Position numbers and translations under genes: made by a program. Shown piece by piece: positions 56,605 to 64,000 of a DNA stretch of 64,000 nt. Below the pieces are notes generated by a model that was not told where the DNA came from, did no database searches, and was given only the letters and a program-made list of their open reading frames with translations. The stretch is from Chlamydoabsidia padenii (taxonomy: Eukaryota > Mucoromycota > Mucoromycetes > Mucorales > Cunninghamellaceae). The stretch lies in the NCBI GenBank assembly GCA_025330725.1, contig JAIWND010000010.1, forward strand, positions 310,001-374,000. Direction: 5' to 3'. Numbering within the stretch: position 1 is the stretch's first letter; each line of letters begins with the position of its first letter.

Positions 56605-56985
56605 ACAATGGACATCAAGCAACAATACCATCTCTCTCTCTCTCTTTAAACAAGTTTGTTACCTAGTTTAGTACAGTTCCCTTATGGATTCCCTTTAACT
56701 AAATCTCCTATATTTTATATTTGTAGTGTGTGTGTATGTGTGTGTATGTGTATGTATAATACATTGATCTCCCCTCCCCCTTCCCCCCATATTTTGACGT
56801 AGATTGTTATACTTCTTTATTATTATTATTATAAACGATACAATAAAACAAAATTAACACATAATCTTTTTATGCATGGGTTTAGATAGATGTATGCATG
56901 TATTAGTAGTAGATAAACTGGTACCTTGTGTTTATTAGATTGATTAAGAAGATTAGAATAGTAAAAAGTAAACTAAAAAGGTCAT
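56605..56985. other. Convergent intergenic (EB1 / MAPEG-like)
   Basis: 3' flanks with (TGTGTA)n-like sequence at 56727-56755 and AATAAAA near 56842. No gene. Confidence 0.6.
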
Positions 56986-57513
56986 TCAAAACCCATGTGC
57001 AAATGCCAATCCACCAATGGCCAGAGTAACTCCATAGAACACCAAGTTGAAGCCGAGACGAAGCAAATGATGTTCAACTCCGACTTCAGTGAAAGCATAA
57101 ATCACAGTGAAAGCAAAGAAGATCCAGGTCAAGATCATCACCGCTCGAGTAGATCCAGTAGCAAAGGTATTCAAAACCAATACAGATAATAATAAGAGAG
57201 TGTTTTCAAATAGAACACGATGGGCATTAGCAAGACGAGACTATATAGAAGTATGAAAAAGTCGGCATTTAAATATCAAAAAGTTGAGATCCTTTTTTTT
57301 TGGGTGGGGGATTCAACTTACATGATGAGAGTAGGGTTTCTTTTCCGAGGTAGTGGCTCCCGTTTCAGGATCTTGTGGACTAGATTTATTGTTTTCACCA
57401 ACGGCAAATCGAATCATATAGACCAAACCCCAAAGAACCCAAAGAGTAAAGAAGCCAATCCAGGTACGCTTCACATAATAGTCAGTAATGAATTGTTCAA
57501 TAGGTACAGCCAT
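56986..57513 (-). CDS. MAPEG-like small membrane protein
   Basis: Predicted 148 aa from exons 57513-57322 and 57240-56986. Four hydrophobic helices are visible (IGFFTLWVLWGLVYMI; TLLLLSVLVLNTF; MILTWIFFAFTVIYAF; VFYGVTLAIGGLAF). A short loop reads SRLANAHRVLFENTLL, close to the MAPEG motif R-x-x-N-A-H-x-N-x-x-E. The conserved Asn after His is Val-Leu here, so catalytic competence (glutathione transferase or peroxidase) is doubtful. It may be a membrane protein with only the MAPEG fold. The single intron contains a CGG-type element (57261-57280). Confidence 0.6.
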
Positions 57514-57672
57514 TGTAAATAAAAAGTCAAGATGATGTTTTTTTGAATGAATAGAAGAAAAAAAAAAGAAGAATGGAACGAAAATCTAGAAAACTTGTTT
57601 ATATAGCTTTTTACAAATGTTTTACCATGATTGTGTCATATTCCCATCCTTATATGATGATAGACGGTTTTG

Positions 57673-57703
<31 letters not shown>

Positions 57704-58569
57704 GAAAAAAAAAAAAAGTGCTTGCCATTGTTATTTTCGTTCATTGAGTACTTTCTTCTAATGTAAAGACAATATCATCACTGGGCATTTGCGAACATAT
57801 AAAAAAAGTTTTCGTCTGCATGCATAAAGTCGTTTGCATATTTCTTTTAAACTGTCAAATTCATGCAGTATATTTCAAAACCCGCCACTCCGATATTGTT
57901 GTTTGTTTGTTCTCGGGTCCCCGTAATGTCATAGCATAGAAGCGGGATTGAATCATCATTGTCCTATAGAAAAGTAATCGATTGGACTAGATGTCTATTG
58001 GTGTGAAAAAACCTGTCTTGAATCACCGGATCGATGTACCCTTCAATCCCAACTGACGCATGATCCTTTTTTTGTTTTCCTTGAAACTTATTACCTTTCT
58101 CTTACTATCATTACCATCAATGCTTGATTCAGCGAAAAATGATCAGTGGTTTATGCTTATGTAGTTTTTCAAATACATCGCATATCCTACCTGGTCATAA
58201 TTACACCACATTTACATTGGTTGATCAAAGACAAGGGTGTTTAGCTAGGAGTGTGGAATCAAAAGGTTGAAATCATCTTAGGCACTTGTTGCAAAACAAA
58301 TAACAATATACTAACCATGTTTGTTTAGTTATTTAGGCTCAACAGCGTCATTTTGACATGGTATATATACAAGACCGTCCAAAAAGGGAAAAAGTAAAAC
58401 ATTCAAATCCCGCAAATCCACCAGTTCACATTTTCTTTTGACCAACCCCAGGTTTTCATTAACACCTTCAATCATAATAAAAGCAGTATAGTTTAATATA
58501 TGTATAGATCGAAGTTTATTTTATTAAAGTAATGTAAGTATAAGTAGAGATAATCTATTCTAAACCAGG
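57514..58569. other. Intergenic, no gene seen
   Basis: Back-to-back T23 and A13 tracts (about 57680-57717) could form a hairpin. Two further recurrent-element copies, 57873-57886 (TTTCAAAACCCGCC) and 58402-58413 (TTCAAATCCCGC), lie away from any gene start. Confidence 0.5.
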
Positions 58570-60127
58570 TCAATGGGATACTTTCTTGCTGAAGCGACCC
58601 CAAAGATAGACAACGATAGAGAAGACTAAAACAAGAGCATGACCAATACCCAATAACAAAAAGGGAGCACCTTTCATCCATTTATCAAACAAGACACCAC
58701 CCAATTTTGACAAGACAATGATCCCAAGAGCACCAAAAAAGGAGTAAGTACCAGCCACACTTCCCCGATAGTCGGCAGGAACATGATCACCCCCCACCAT
58801 AGTAAGACCAGAGATAATCATACCTAAAGAAGAAGAGAGAGAGTTAGTATTAGTTTCAATTCCTGCTCTAGTGTGTACAGTACATACCATATTGACCAAT
58901 ACCAATCAATACAACCAAAGCCATACTTGCTTTTGTAGTTGGATCAATAGAAAAGGCAAAAGGAATACAACCACCGGCACCGATGAGACCAGCCATCATG
59001 ATCGGGAATTCCTTGGGCAAGTATTCAGACCCCACGGCAAAAAAGGGGCAGGCCACCAATGCCACGGCTTGAGCGATCCCTGTCAAAGTGCCCGAAGTAG
59101 CTGCTGAAGTATAACAAGGCGATCCCACCTCGCAAACACCGTTTTCGATATAATATTGAGTAATCCAGAGACTGACAAAATTGGAGATGATGATTTCGTC
59201 AGCACGAGCAAAGAAGCTAGTTGTATAGCCCAGTGCAATCCGAGGATCCTTGGCGGCCAATACACCACATTTAATCTTGTAGATGAAGTCAACCACACCA
59301 TGATAAAAGTAGCCACACCAGCGAACCAGAAAGAAAGAGGAGGAAGATGGTAAGAGTTGATCATGACTTGTCACCTTGTTTGCATACCTTGTCTGAATGT
59401 TGGGTGATTTCGGCAAGACAAAGTAAAGCAAGAAACCGATAAAAACCGTACATCCACCAATAACACCAAAAGTAATATTAAGAGACTTTGTATAATCTTG
59501 ATACGTCTTGTTGAGATAGGAAGGCACCATAAACAGGACAAACACAGAAAAGATAGCACCAAGACCCGAGCTGGCACCCAAGATGCCCGAAGCCAATCCA
59601 CCTTTACCATTTACCACTTCAATAAAAAATGCCGCCATCATCGACGTGGTGGCCGCCGTACCCACAGAAAACACCAATCGCAATAAGAGTAGAGAAGGAT
59701 AAATGTTGTTGGCATAGGGATAACAAATGGCAGGAATCCCCATGATGATGATCCCCAGAGCCATCACTGTACGTTTTTCATGATAGTCAGAGAAGACACC
59801 CCAAAAGACGACAAAGACCAATGATATGATTTCAGAGTAAAGTGCCAGTGAGCCCGTGATGTCGCCCGTTTCGTGTGATACAGCGGTGATACGGATCAGG
59901 ATATAAAAGGATTGCGCACTGGCAATAAAGACAATGATGGCAATAGGGACAAATACAGCAAGCATTAAAAAGAAGAATTGGATAGGGTGGGCATGTGGTG
60001 CAAGTGGGACAAACCAAAGGAATTTGCGTGGTGGTTTAAATGCTTGTTCTTGTGATAGATTGCTGAATGTTTCTAGATCGGCCCTAGTGGAATAGTTTGA
60101 CTCCATTGCTTGTGGTTTTTCTTCCAT
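58570..60127 (-). CDS. Major facilitator superfamily transporter
   Basis: Predicted 497 aa from exons 60127-58888 and 58823-58570. About 12 TM segments. The loop after TM2 reads FSDYHEKRTVMALG, resembling the MFS signature G-x-x-x-D-x-x-G-R-R-x-x-x. A large central loop after TM6 contains PKSPNIQTRYANKVTSHDQLL. The paired cysteines in 'VCEVGSPCY' may form a lumenal or extracellular disulphide. Substrate unknown. The intron in the C-terminal half joins GIGQYG to MIISGLTMVGGD. Confidence 0.85.
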
Positions 60128-60946
60128 TCCAAGAGATTCCTTTAATTGATGTCAAGATTGATTGTTGTAATGTTGAATGTAAAATAAGTAATAAGGAAGA
60201 AGAATGATAAATATAGTTTTGGTTAGAATAAACAGCTTTTATTAAAAGTCTGAAATAAAAAAATAAATAAATAAAGTGAAGAAAGACGCAAAGAAAAGGA
60301 AAGAAGGGAAATGCGCGCTGCTACGGTTCATGTCGGGATTTAAAGTTCCGACTTTTTTTTCCTGATCCCTTAGATCTGATAAGAGAGTTTTTATTTTCGC
60401 TGTACAACCGATTACCTTTCTTGAAGTTTTGCTGTAGCAATAATACATAAAAAAATATACATATATGAAATCACGGCGCACTCCCCTTGAGAAAGAGTGC
60501 AGTGTTGGTGAAACAACATGATCTCAAGTTTCCATTTCTTCTTTTTGTTCATTTTTTTTCAAACTCCATTTTCTGCACATGTACCATTTATAGATCGGGT
60601 CACAGAGTCGCAATGGCAGTACTAATGGTACTCAATGCATTGTCAATGCAAATACCTATTGCCCAGGCACTTGTGAAAACGTTTAACCAATGGGTATGTG
60701 GTAGGCTGGACGTGGAATAAAAGACAGTGTAGGATCTGATAATAAAACCCTTTTTCATGTGTTACCTAATGAAAAAGAGGGTGCGTGCAACAATCTTGCA
60801 TGTAGGTAGTTCTTTCTTTTCCATCTGATAAAAATGACTCCACTGGGTGACCCAGCGGGTTTTAAATTATCGATTCCGATCAATTATAAAGTTTTTGATC
60901 CCCATCTTTTTCTTTTTCTTTTCCTTCCTTTTTTTTTCAATTCATT
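60128..60946. other. Divergent promoter region (MFS / secreted protein)
   Basis: A palindromic recurrent element spans 60332-60352 (GTCGG, ten bases, CCGAC, with GATTTAAAG in the centre), about 205 bp from the MFS ATG. Another copy at 60854-60867 (AGCGGGTTTTAAAT) is about 80-95 bp before the secreted-protein ATG. Short ORFs near 60487-60720 are not supported. Confidence 0.5.
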
Positions 60947-61551
60947 ATGCGTTTGTCTGTCCTCCTTCTCGGTGCTGTCTCTTTTGTTGCTGCTCAAAAC
61001 TGCAATCCTACCTACAATGTCACTTCTTCGGGCGACTGTATGCAAAAATGCTCCATGGTAAGTAAGGGAAAAAAAAAAGAGACACAGTATTGAGTCTTTT
61101 TTTTTTTTTTTTTTGGATAGGATGCTGGCAAGGCCATTTACAATGATTATACTACTGATCCCAAGTCTCCAAACTTTATCAAATCATTAAGCTCAAGCTG
61201 CTCTAAAGGTAACTTGCTTATGAATAAAATAATTCGGATGATTGATCCCTTTATCTAGGTACGCCTGATTACATTGCTTTTATGACCAAGGCTGGTACTT
61301 GTTGGTTGACTTGTGCCAAATCACAACAAGATGATTATACTCAACGTGAATTCAAGGAATCATGTCTCTGGTACAATCAACACAAGGATGATAAGTGTGA
61401 TGTCCAAACTACTAATACCAACAATAACACCACCAATTCTAATAATGCCTCCACCAGTGCTAGCAATAATACTACTTCTGGATCTTACCATCTTCAAGCC
61501 ACTGGTGTTGTTGCTGTCATGGCTGTCGGTGTTACTGCCTTACTTCTTTAG
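60947..61551 (+). CDS. Small cysteine-containing secreted protein, probably GPI-anchored
   Basis: Predicted 163 aa from exons 60947-61057, 61121-61208 and 61259-61551. Signal peptide 1-16 (MRLSVLLLGAVSFVAA). The mature domain has eight cysteines (NCNPT, DCMQKC, SSCSK, TCWLTCAK, SCLWY, KCDV). An Asn/Thr/Ser-rich stalk with many N-x-S/T sequons is followed by a hydrophobic C-terminal tail (GVVAVMAVGVTALLL) after a small-residue site, typical of GPI attachment. It is likely a cell-wall or surface protein; no family recognised. A uniform eight-Cys CFEM pattern was looked for and not convincingly found. Confidence 0.8.
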
Positions 61552-61996
61552 TTATAGCACCCATAGTTTACCTTCCCCTTTTTATATTTAAACCAACATA
61601 ATCAACATATCTGTTATTCCTTTAGATTTAATGCAATTAATAAAAAAAACTACTTTATTATATTACAGTTTGGGTGTTATGGCGGCGTTTGCATTACATA
61701 TCATCCAGGATGTGATGCGTCGACATCAAGAGAACGAATAACTTGTTTTTATCACTCCCCTACATAGACATATGTTAAATTATCATTGGAACGGGTGAAG
61801 AGTCAATTTGGGAAGGGTATCTTCCAGAGGCATGGTAAGGCAGTGTATCACATTTTGCACGAATCACGTAATTTAAAATCCAGCCAGGCATAAAAATGAG
61901 TACCGTTAAATCGCCTAAAAAAAAAATGCACTCTCCAACAAGCACCCCCACCCTCTCTCAAAACAAAAACCTCCAAACATCCTTTTTTTAATAATA

Positions 61997-62120
61997 CAAA
62001 AGCCAGGCTGAACCGATCGTGAGACTGTATTGCTCCATACAATGGACTTGGTACAATGGTCATGATGTAAACTTTATTGGAAATAGGCCAAGGAATACTC
62101 ATGGTCACTTTTGTCATGAG
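61997..62120 (-). repeat. Repeat copy A (inverted relative to B and C)
   Basis: Read on the minus strand, it matches copy B with about eight mismatches over roughly 82 nt by eye (CTCATGACA, then TGACCATGAG, then CCTTGGCCTATTTCCAA, then CATTGTACCAAG), followed by weaker similarity to a T-rich end. Confidence 0.75.
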
Positions 62121-62197
62121 ACCAAACTTATTTCAAAACCCGCTTACTCTCGCCTTGAATCTTGGGAGTGCTCTACTGGCTTAAGGTACAAGTGATG

Positions 62198-62325
62198 CTC
62201 ATGACAATAGTGACCATGAGCATTCCTTGGCCTATTTCCAACAAACTTTACATAATGGCCATTGTACCAAGACCCTTGTGTCGGTCAGACCAGACTTGCG
62301 ATGACTTTTACCTATCCTTTGCAAG
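62198..62325 (+). repeat. Repeat copy B
   Basis: Direct copy ending in 'TACCTATCCTTTGCAAG' followed by an A20 tract. With copy A it forms an inverted pair separated by about 77 bp. Confidence 0.75.
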
Positions 62326-62440
62326 AAAAAAAAAAAAAAAAAAAGTCTGGTTCCTCGTCGTACTTTTCAGCTCCCGCCTGCCTCTACTAAGATTTGGAAA
62401 GGCTTTACTCGTTCCAATTGTCAACGGATGCTAATGATTA

Positions 62441-62572
62441 AAATGGCCATGTGGACACTATGACCCATTTCCAACATACTTTACCGCAAAGTCAAGTACC
62501 AAGGCCCTTGTGTTAGTATGTTTAGGCTTGCAATGACTTTTACCTTTCCTTTGCGACGAAGATGTTTTTTTT
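62441..62572 (+). repeat. Repeat copy C (more diverged)
   Basis: Shares CCATTTCCAACA-ACTTTAC, 'AGTACCAAGGCCCTTGTGT' and 'GCAATGACTTTTACC' with copy B. It ends TTTCCTTTGCGACGAAG before a T tract. Confidence 0.7.
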
Positions 62573-62975
62573 TCTATGATAGACGAAGGAAAACTTCATT
62601 TTCAAACGCCGAACACCAAAATTCAATGCGCCTAGTAATTCCCCGGTTTGGGGAAATGATCATGAAGGGGAAGTGTTGTCACTCGAGATTTCGTTACTCG
62701 TTGTAGGGTCCAAATTTATATATGCAGTCTTTCTCCAGCCAACTTATCCCCGTGCCCCTCTCTTTGCGAGGGCACTCCATTCCATTTTTATTACTATCAA
62801 CACATTGTTGCGCAAAAAGCGGATTTTCAAAGTTTTTTTTTTATTTGACGGGGATTAAGACATTGAGCAATCATTTTTTATAAGAGATATTGTGCTTTGT
62901 AAAAGTAGTAATCTAAACTATGTTTTATCAAGATACTAAAAAAAAAAAAAAAAAAAGAAGGGGGGGGGAGAAAGA

Positions 62976-64000
62976 TCACCAACCGTGAGCAGCATTTTGA
63001 GTCTTCAAGTAATCGTAGAGCTTGTTCCCTGTTTGTTCATCCTTGACTTGAATCAGATAAACCACACTTGACTTGTCCTTTTCGTTGGTCAATAAAAAGG
63101 TGATCCGTTTGCTGGTGAGACGTTCCACATTACCACTACGCACAATAGAGCTGACCAACTTGTTCTTGTCGTCTTCAATATAAATATGCATCTTTTGACT
63201 TGGTAGTTGTTGAGATATCCGCATTGCCGTACTGCCCATTTGATTCCATTTAGATGTTTCGCTTTGGACAAACAGTTTACATTTGCATTGGAAGACCGGT
63301 TTCAGTGTCTGAGGCACATCTTCCACCGAAGGGGTATCGTCACGTAGTTCCACAGCAGTTGTATCATGACGTGCCAACCGTTGTTGTTGTTGTTGTTGGC
63401 CCATCGAAGGTGGTGGAATAGAGGATTGAGGTTGAGTGGAGGATTCGCGATGCATACGTTGTAAGATAGCAATCAGGTTGGAGGCATCGGCAGGATGTCT
63501 AAAGTGGATCAAATAGTTTTCTTGCTGAGTCATCATGGTCACTGAGAGACTGACATCGGTTGGTGAAGGTTGACTGATCACCATGCTGGGTACAATCCAA
63601 GCGTTCAAATACATTTGCCCAGAAGGTTGCAGCTGCACTGCCAAACAAGATCGATTACTAAAAGTCAAACGCACCTGAAGAGTACATTGTCCATCCACAG
63701 CATACCACGATCGATCCTTCCAATGGAATACTTCACATTGGTTGTTGTTATATAAAACTTGACGTACACCATTTTGTTGTTGGTCATCCATTGGTGGTGG
63801 TGTGCGTGGTTGTTGATAAGTAGGTGAATGCATAGCAGGTCGGTTACCCATTTGTTGTTGAGGAGGAGGAAGAGGAGGACGTTGTTGATGATACATAGGT
63901 GTAGAAGTACCAGTAGATCGGCTAGGTGTAGGGTGAGGACCGTTTGGATTCAATAGTGGAGGACGTGGAGGCATATTGTAGCCTTGTTGTCCATTTGAAT
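62976..64000 (-). CDS. Pro/Gln-rich protein with two PH-like modules, 5' end outside window
   Basis: Partial. The frame is open to the window edge, with residues S-N-G-Q-Q-G-Y-N before the first Met at 63974, so the true start is probably further right. About 90 Pro/Gln-rich residues precede module 1 (CEVFHWKDRSWYAVDGQCTL, then LNAWIVPSM, then a helical AILQRMHRES). A polyQ spacer and module 2 follow (CKLFVQSETSKWNQMGSTAM, then MHIYIEDDKNKLVSSIV, then KLYDYLKTQN). Both modules show a Trp near the start, antiparallel strands and a C-terminal helix, resembling RanBP1/WH1-type PH-superfold domains. Family and function are not recognised. Confidence 0.65.
   Translation of the reverse strand, partial: SNGQQGYNMPPRPPLLNPNGPHPTPSRSTGTSTPMYHQQRPPLPPPQQQMGNRPAMHSPTYQQPRTPPPMDDQQQNGVRQVLYNNNQCEVFHWKDRSWYAVDGQCTLQVRLTFSNRSCLAVQLQPSGQMYLNAWIVPSMVISQPSPTDVSLSVTMMTQQENYLIHFRHPADASNLIAILQRMHRESSTQPQSSIPPPSMGQQQQQQRLARHDTTAVELRDDTPSVEDVPQTLKPVFQCKCKLFVQSETSKWNQMGSTAMRISQQLPSQKMHIYIEDDKNKLVSSIVRSGNVERLTSKRITFLLTNEKDKSSVVYLIQVKDEQTGNKLYDYLKTQNAAHGW

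Larger units (their letters stand above)
61552..62975. other. Spacer with a three-copy repeat
   Basis: No supported gene. It holds three related segments (61997-62120 inverted, 62198-62325, 62441-62572), two further recurrent-element copies (62131-62143 and 62599-62612), and A/T tracts at 62325-62344 and 62939-62956. Confidence 0.6.

Noticed and set aside
1..64000. CRISPR arrays, operons, phage or plasmid features
   Set aside because: None seen. Intron structure and gene content are eukaryotic, and all direct repeats found are coding polyQ units, microsatellites or the three-copy spacer repeat.

Overview
This is a nuclear contig from an early-diverging filamentous fungus. The spliceosomal introns are short (about 50-130 nt) with GTAAG-type donors, TACTAAC/CTAAC-like branch sites and TTTATAG acceptors. 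Intergenic DNA is AT-rich with many A/T homopolymers, and proteins are rich in polyQ and Ser/Thr. The gene set (chitin synthase, AREA-N GATA factor, Zn2Cys6 factor, Rua1-C regulator, Rrm4-like protein, Whi3-like protein) fits Mucoromycota, probably Mucorales. That placement is an inference from style and gene content, not a database match. No prokaryotic, viral or intact transposon gene was seen.

Layout, left to right. 0.1-1.6 kb: FYVE/RING E3 ligase (+). 1.8-4.3 kb: RNA-binding protein with three RRMs and two MLLE domains (-). 5.7-6.8 kb: Zn2Cys6 factor (+). 7.9-9.3 kb: FSP1/AIFM2-like oxidoreductase (-). 9.7-11.5 kb: Whi3-like RRM protein (-). 12.9-14.2 kb: two-finger GATA factor (+). 14.8-15.9 kb: thioesterase-like protein (+). 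16.0-17.7 kb: taspase (+). 18.1-20.7 kb: FAT1-type acyl-CoA synthetase (-). 21.4-24.6 kb: chitin synthase (-). 25.1-26.0 kb: ribosomal protein eS8 (-). 26.5-27.6 kb: single-pass membrane protein (+). 27.8-29.3 kb: U5-40K (+). 29.6-30.7 kb: Mgm101 (+). 31.0-32.8 kb: TFG-like protein (-). 33.9-35.5 kb: F-box/WD40 (-). 36.0-38.3 kb: BET protein (-). 39.2-40.5 kb: coiled-coil protein (-). 41.0-43.2 kb: Rua1-C regulator (+). 44.4-45.1 kb: homeodomain protein (-). 45.1-48.0 kb: gene-poor stretch. 48.0-50.2 kb: two-module glycosyltransferase (-). 50.6-51.3 kb: Rsa3-like protein (-). 51.7-52.2 kb: dolichyldiphosphatase-like protein (+). 52.4-54.5 kb: receiver-like domain plus cyclic-nucleotide phosphodiesterase (-). 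55.4-56.6 kb: EB1/Bim1 (+). 57.0-57.5 kb: MAPEG-like membrane protein (-). 58.6-60.1 kb: MFS transporter (-). 60.9-61.6 kb: small secreted, probably GPI-anchored protein (+). 61.6-63.0 kb: repeat-bearing spacer. 63.0 kb to the end: a Pro/Gln-rich protein with two PH-like modules (-, 5' end outside the window).

The genes are unrelated housekeeping and regulatory genes. They do not form an evident cluster, and no complete new multi-gene system is visible. Exon coordinates were built by hand. For every complete multi-exon model the summed exon length is a multiple of three, which is a useful internal check.

The strongest unexplained signal is a short GC-box-like element, CGGGATTTGAAA or its complement TTTCAAATCCCG. 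It recurs about 30 times, upstream of many of the genes, inside several introns and in empty spacers, and is sometimes a full palindrome. Other points of interest: a chitin synthase intron that appears to lack a 3' AG, two GC-AG introns, coding exons of 4, 10 and 14 nt, a 66-codon ORF overlapping the BET start in another frame, a three-copy A/T-tailed repeat with two copies inverted, and several unusual domain combinations (receiver-like domain + PDE, GT31-like + GT34, AREA-N + two GATA fingers with 16- and 18-residue loops).
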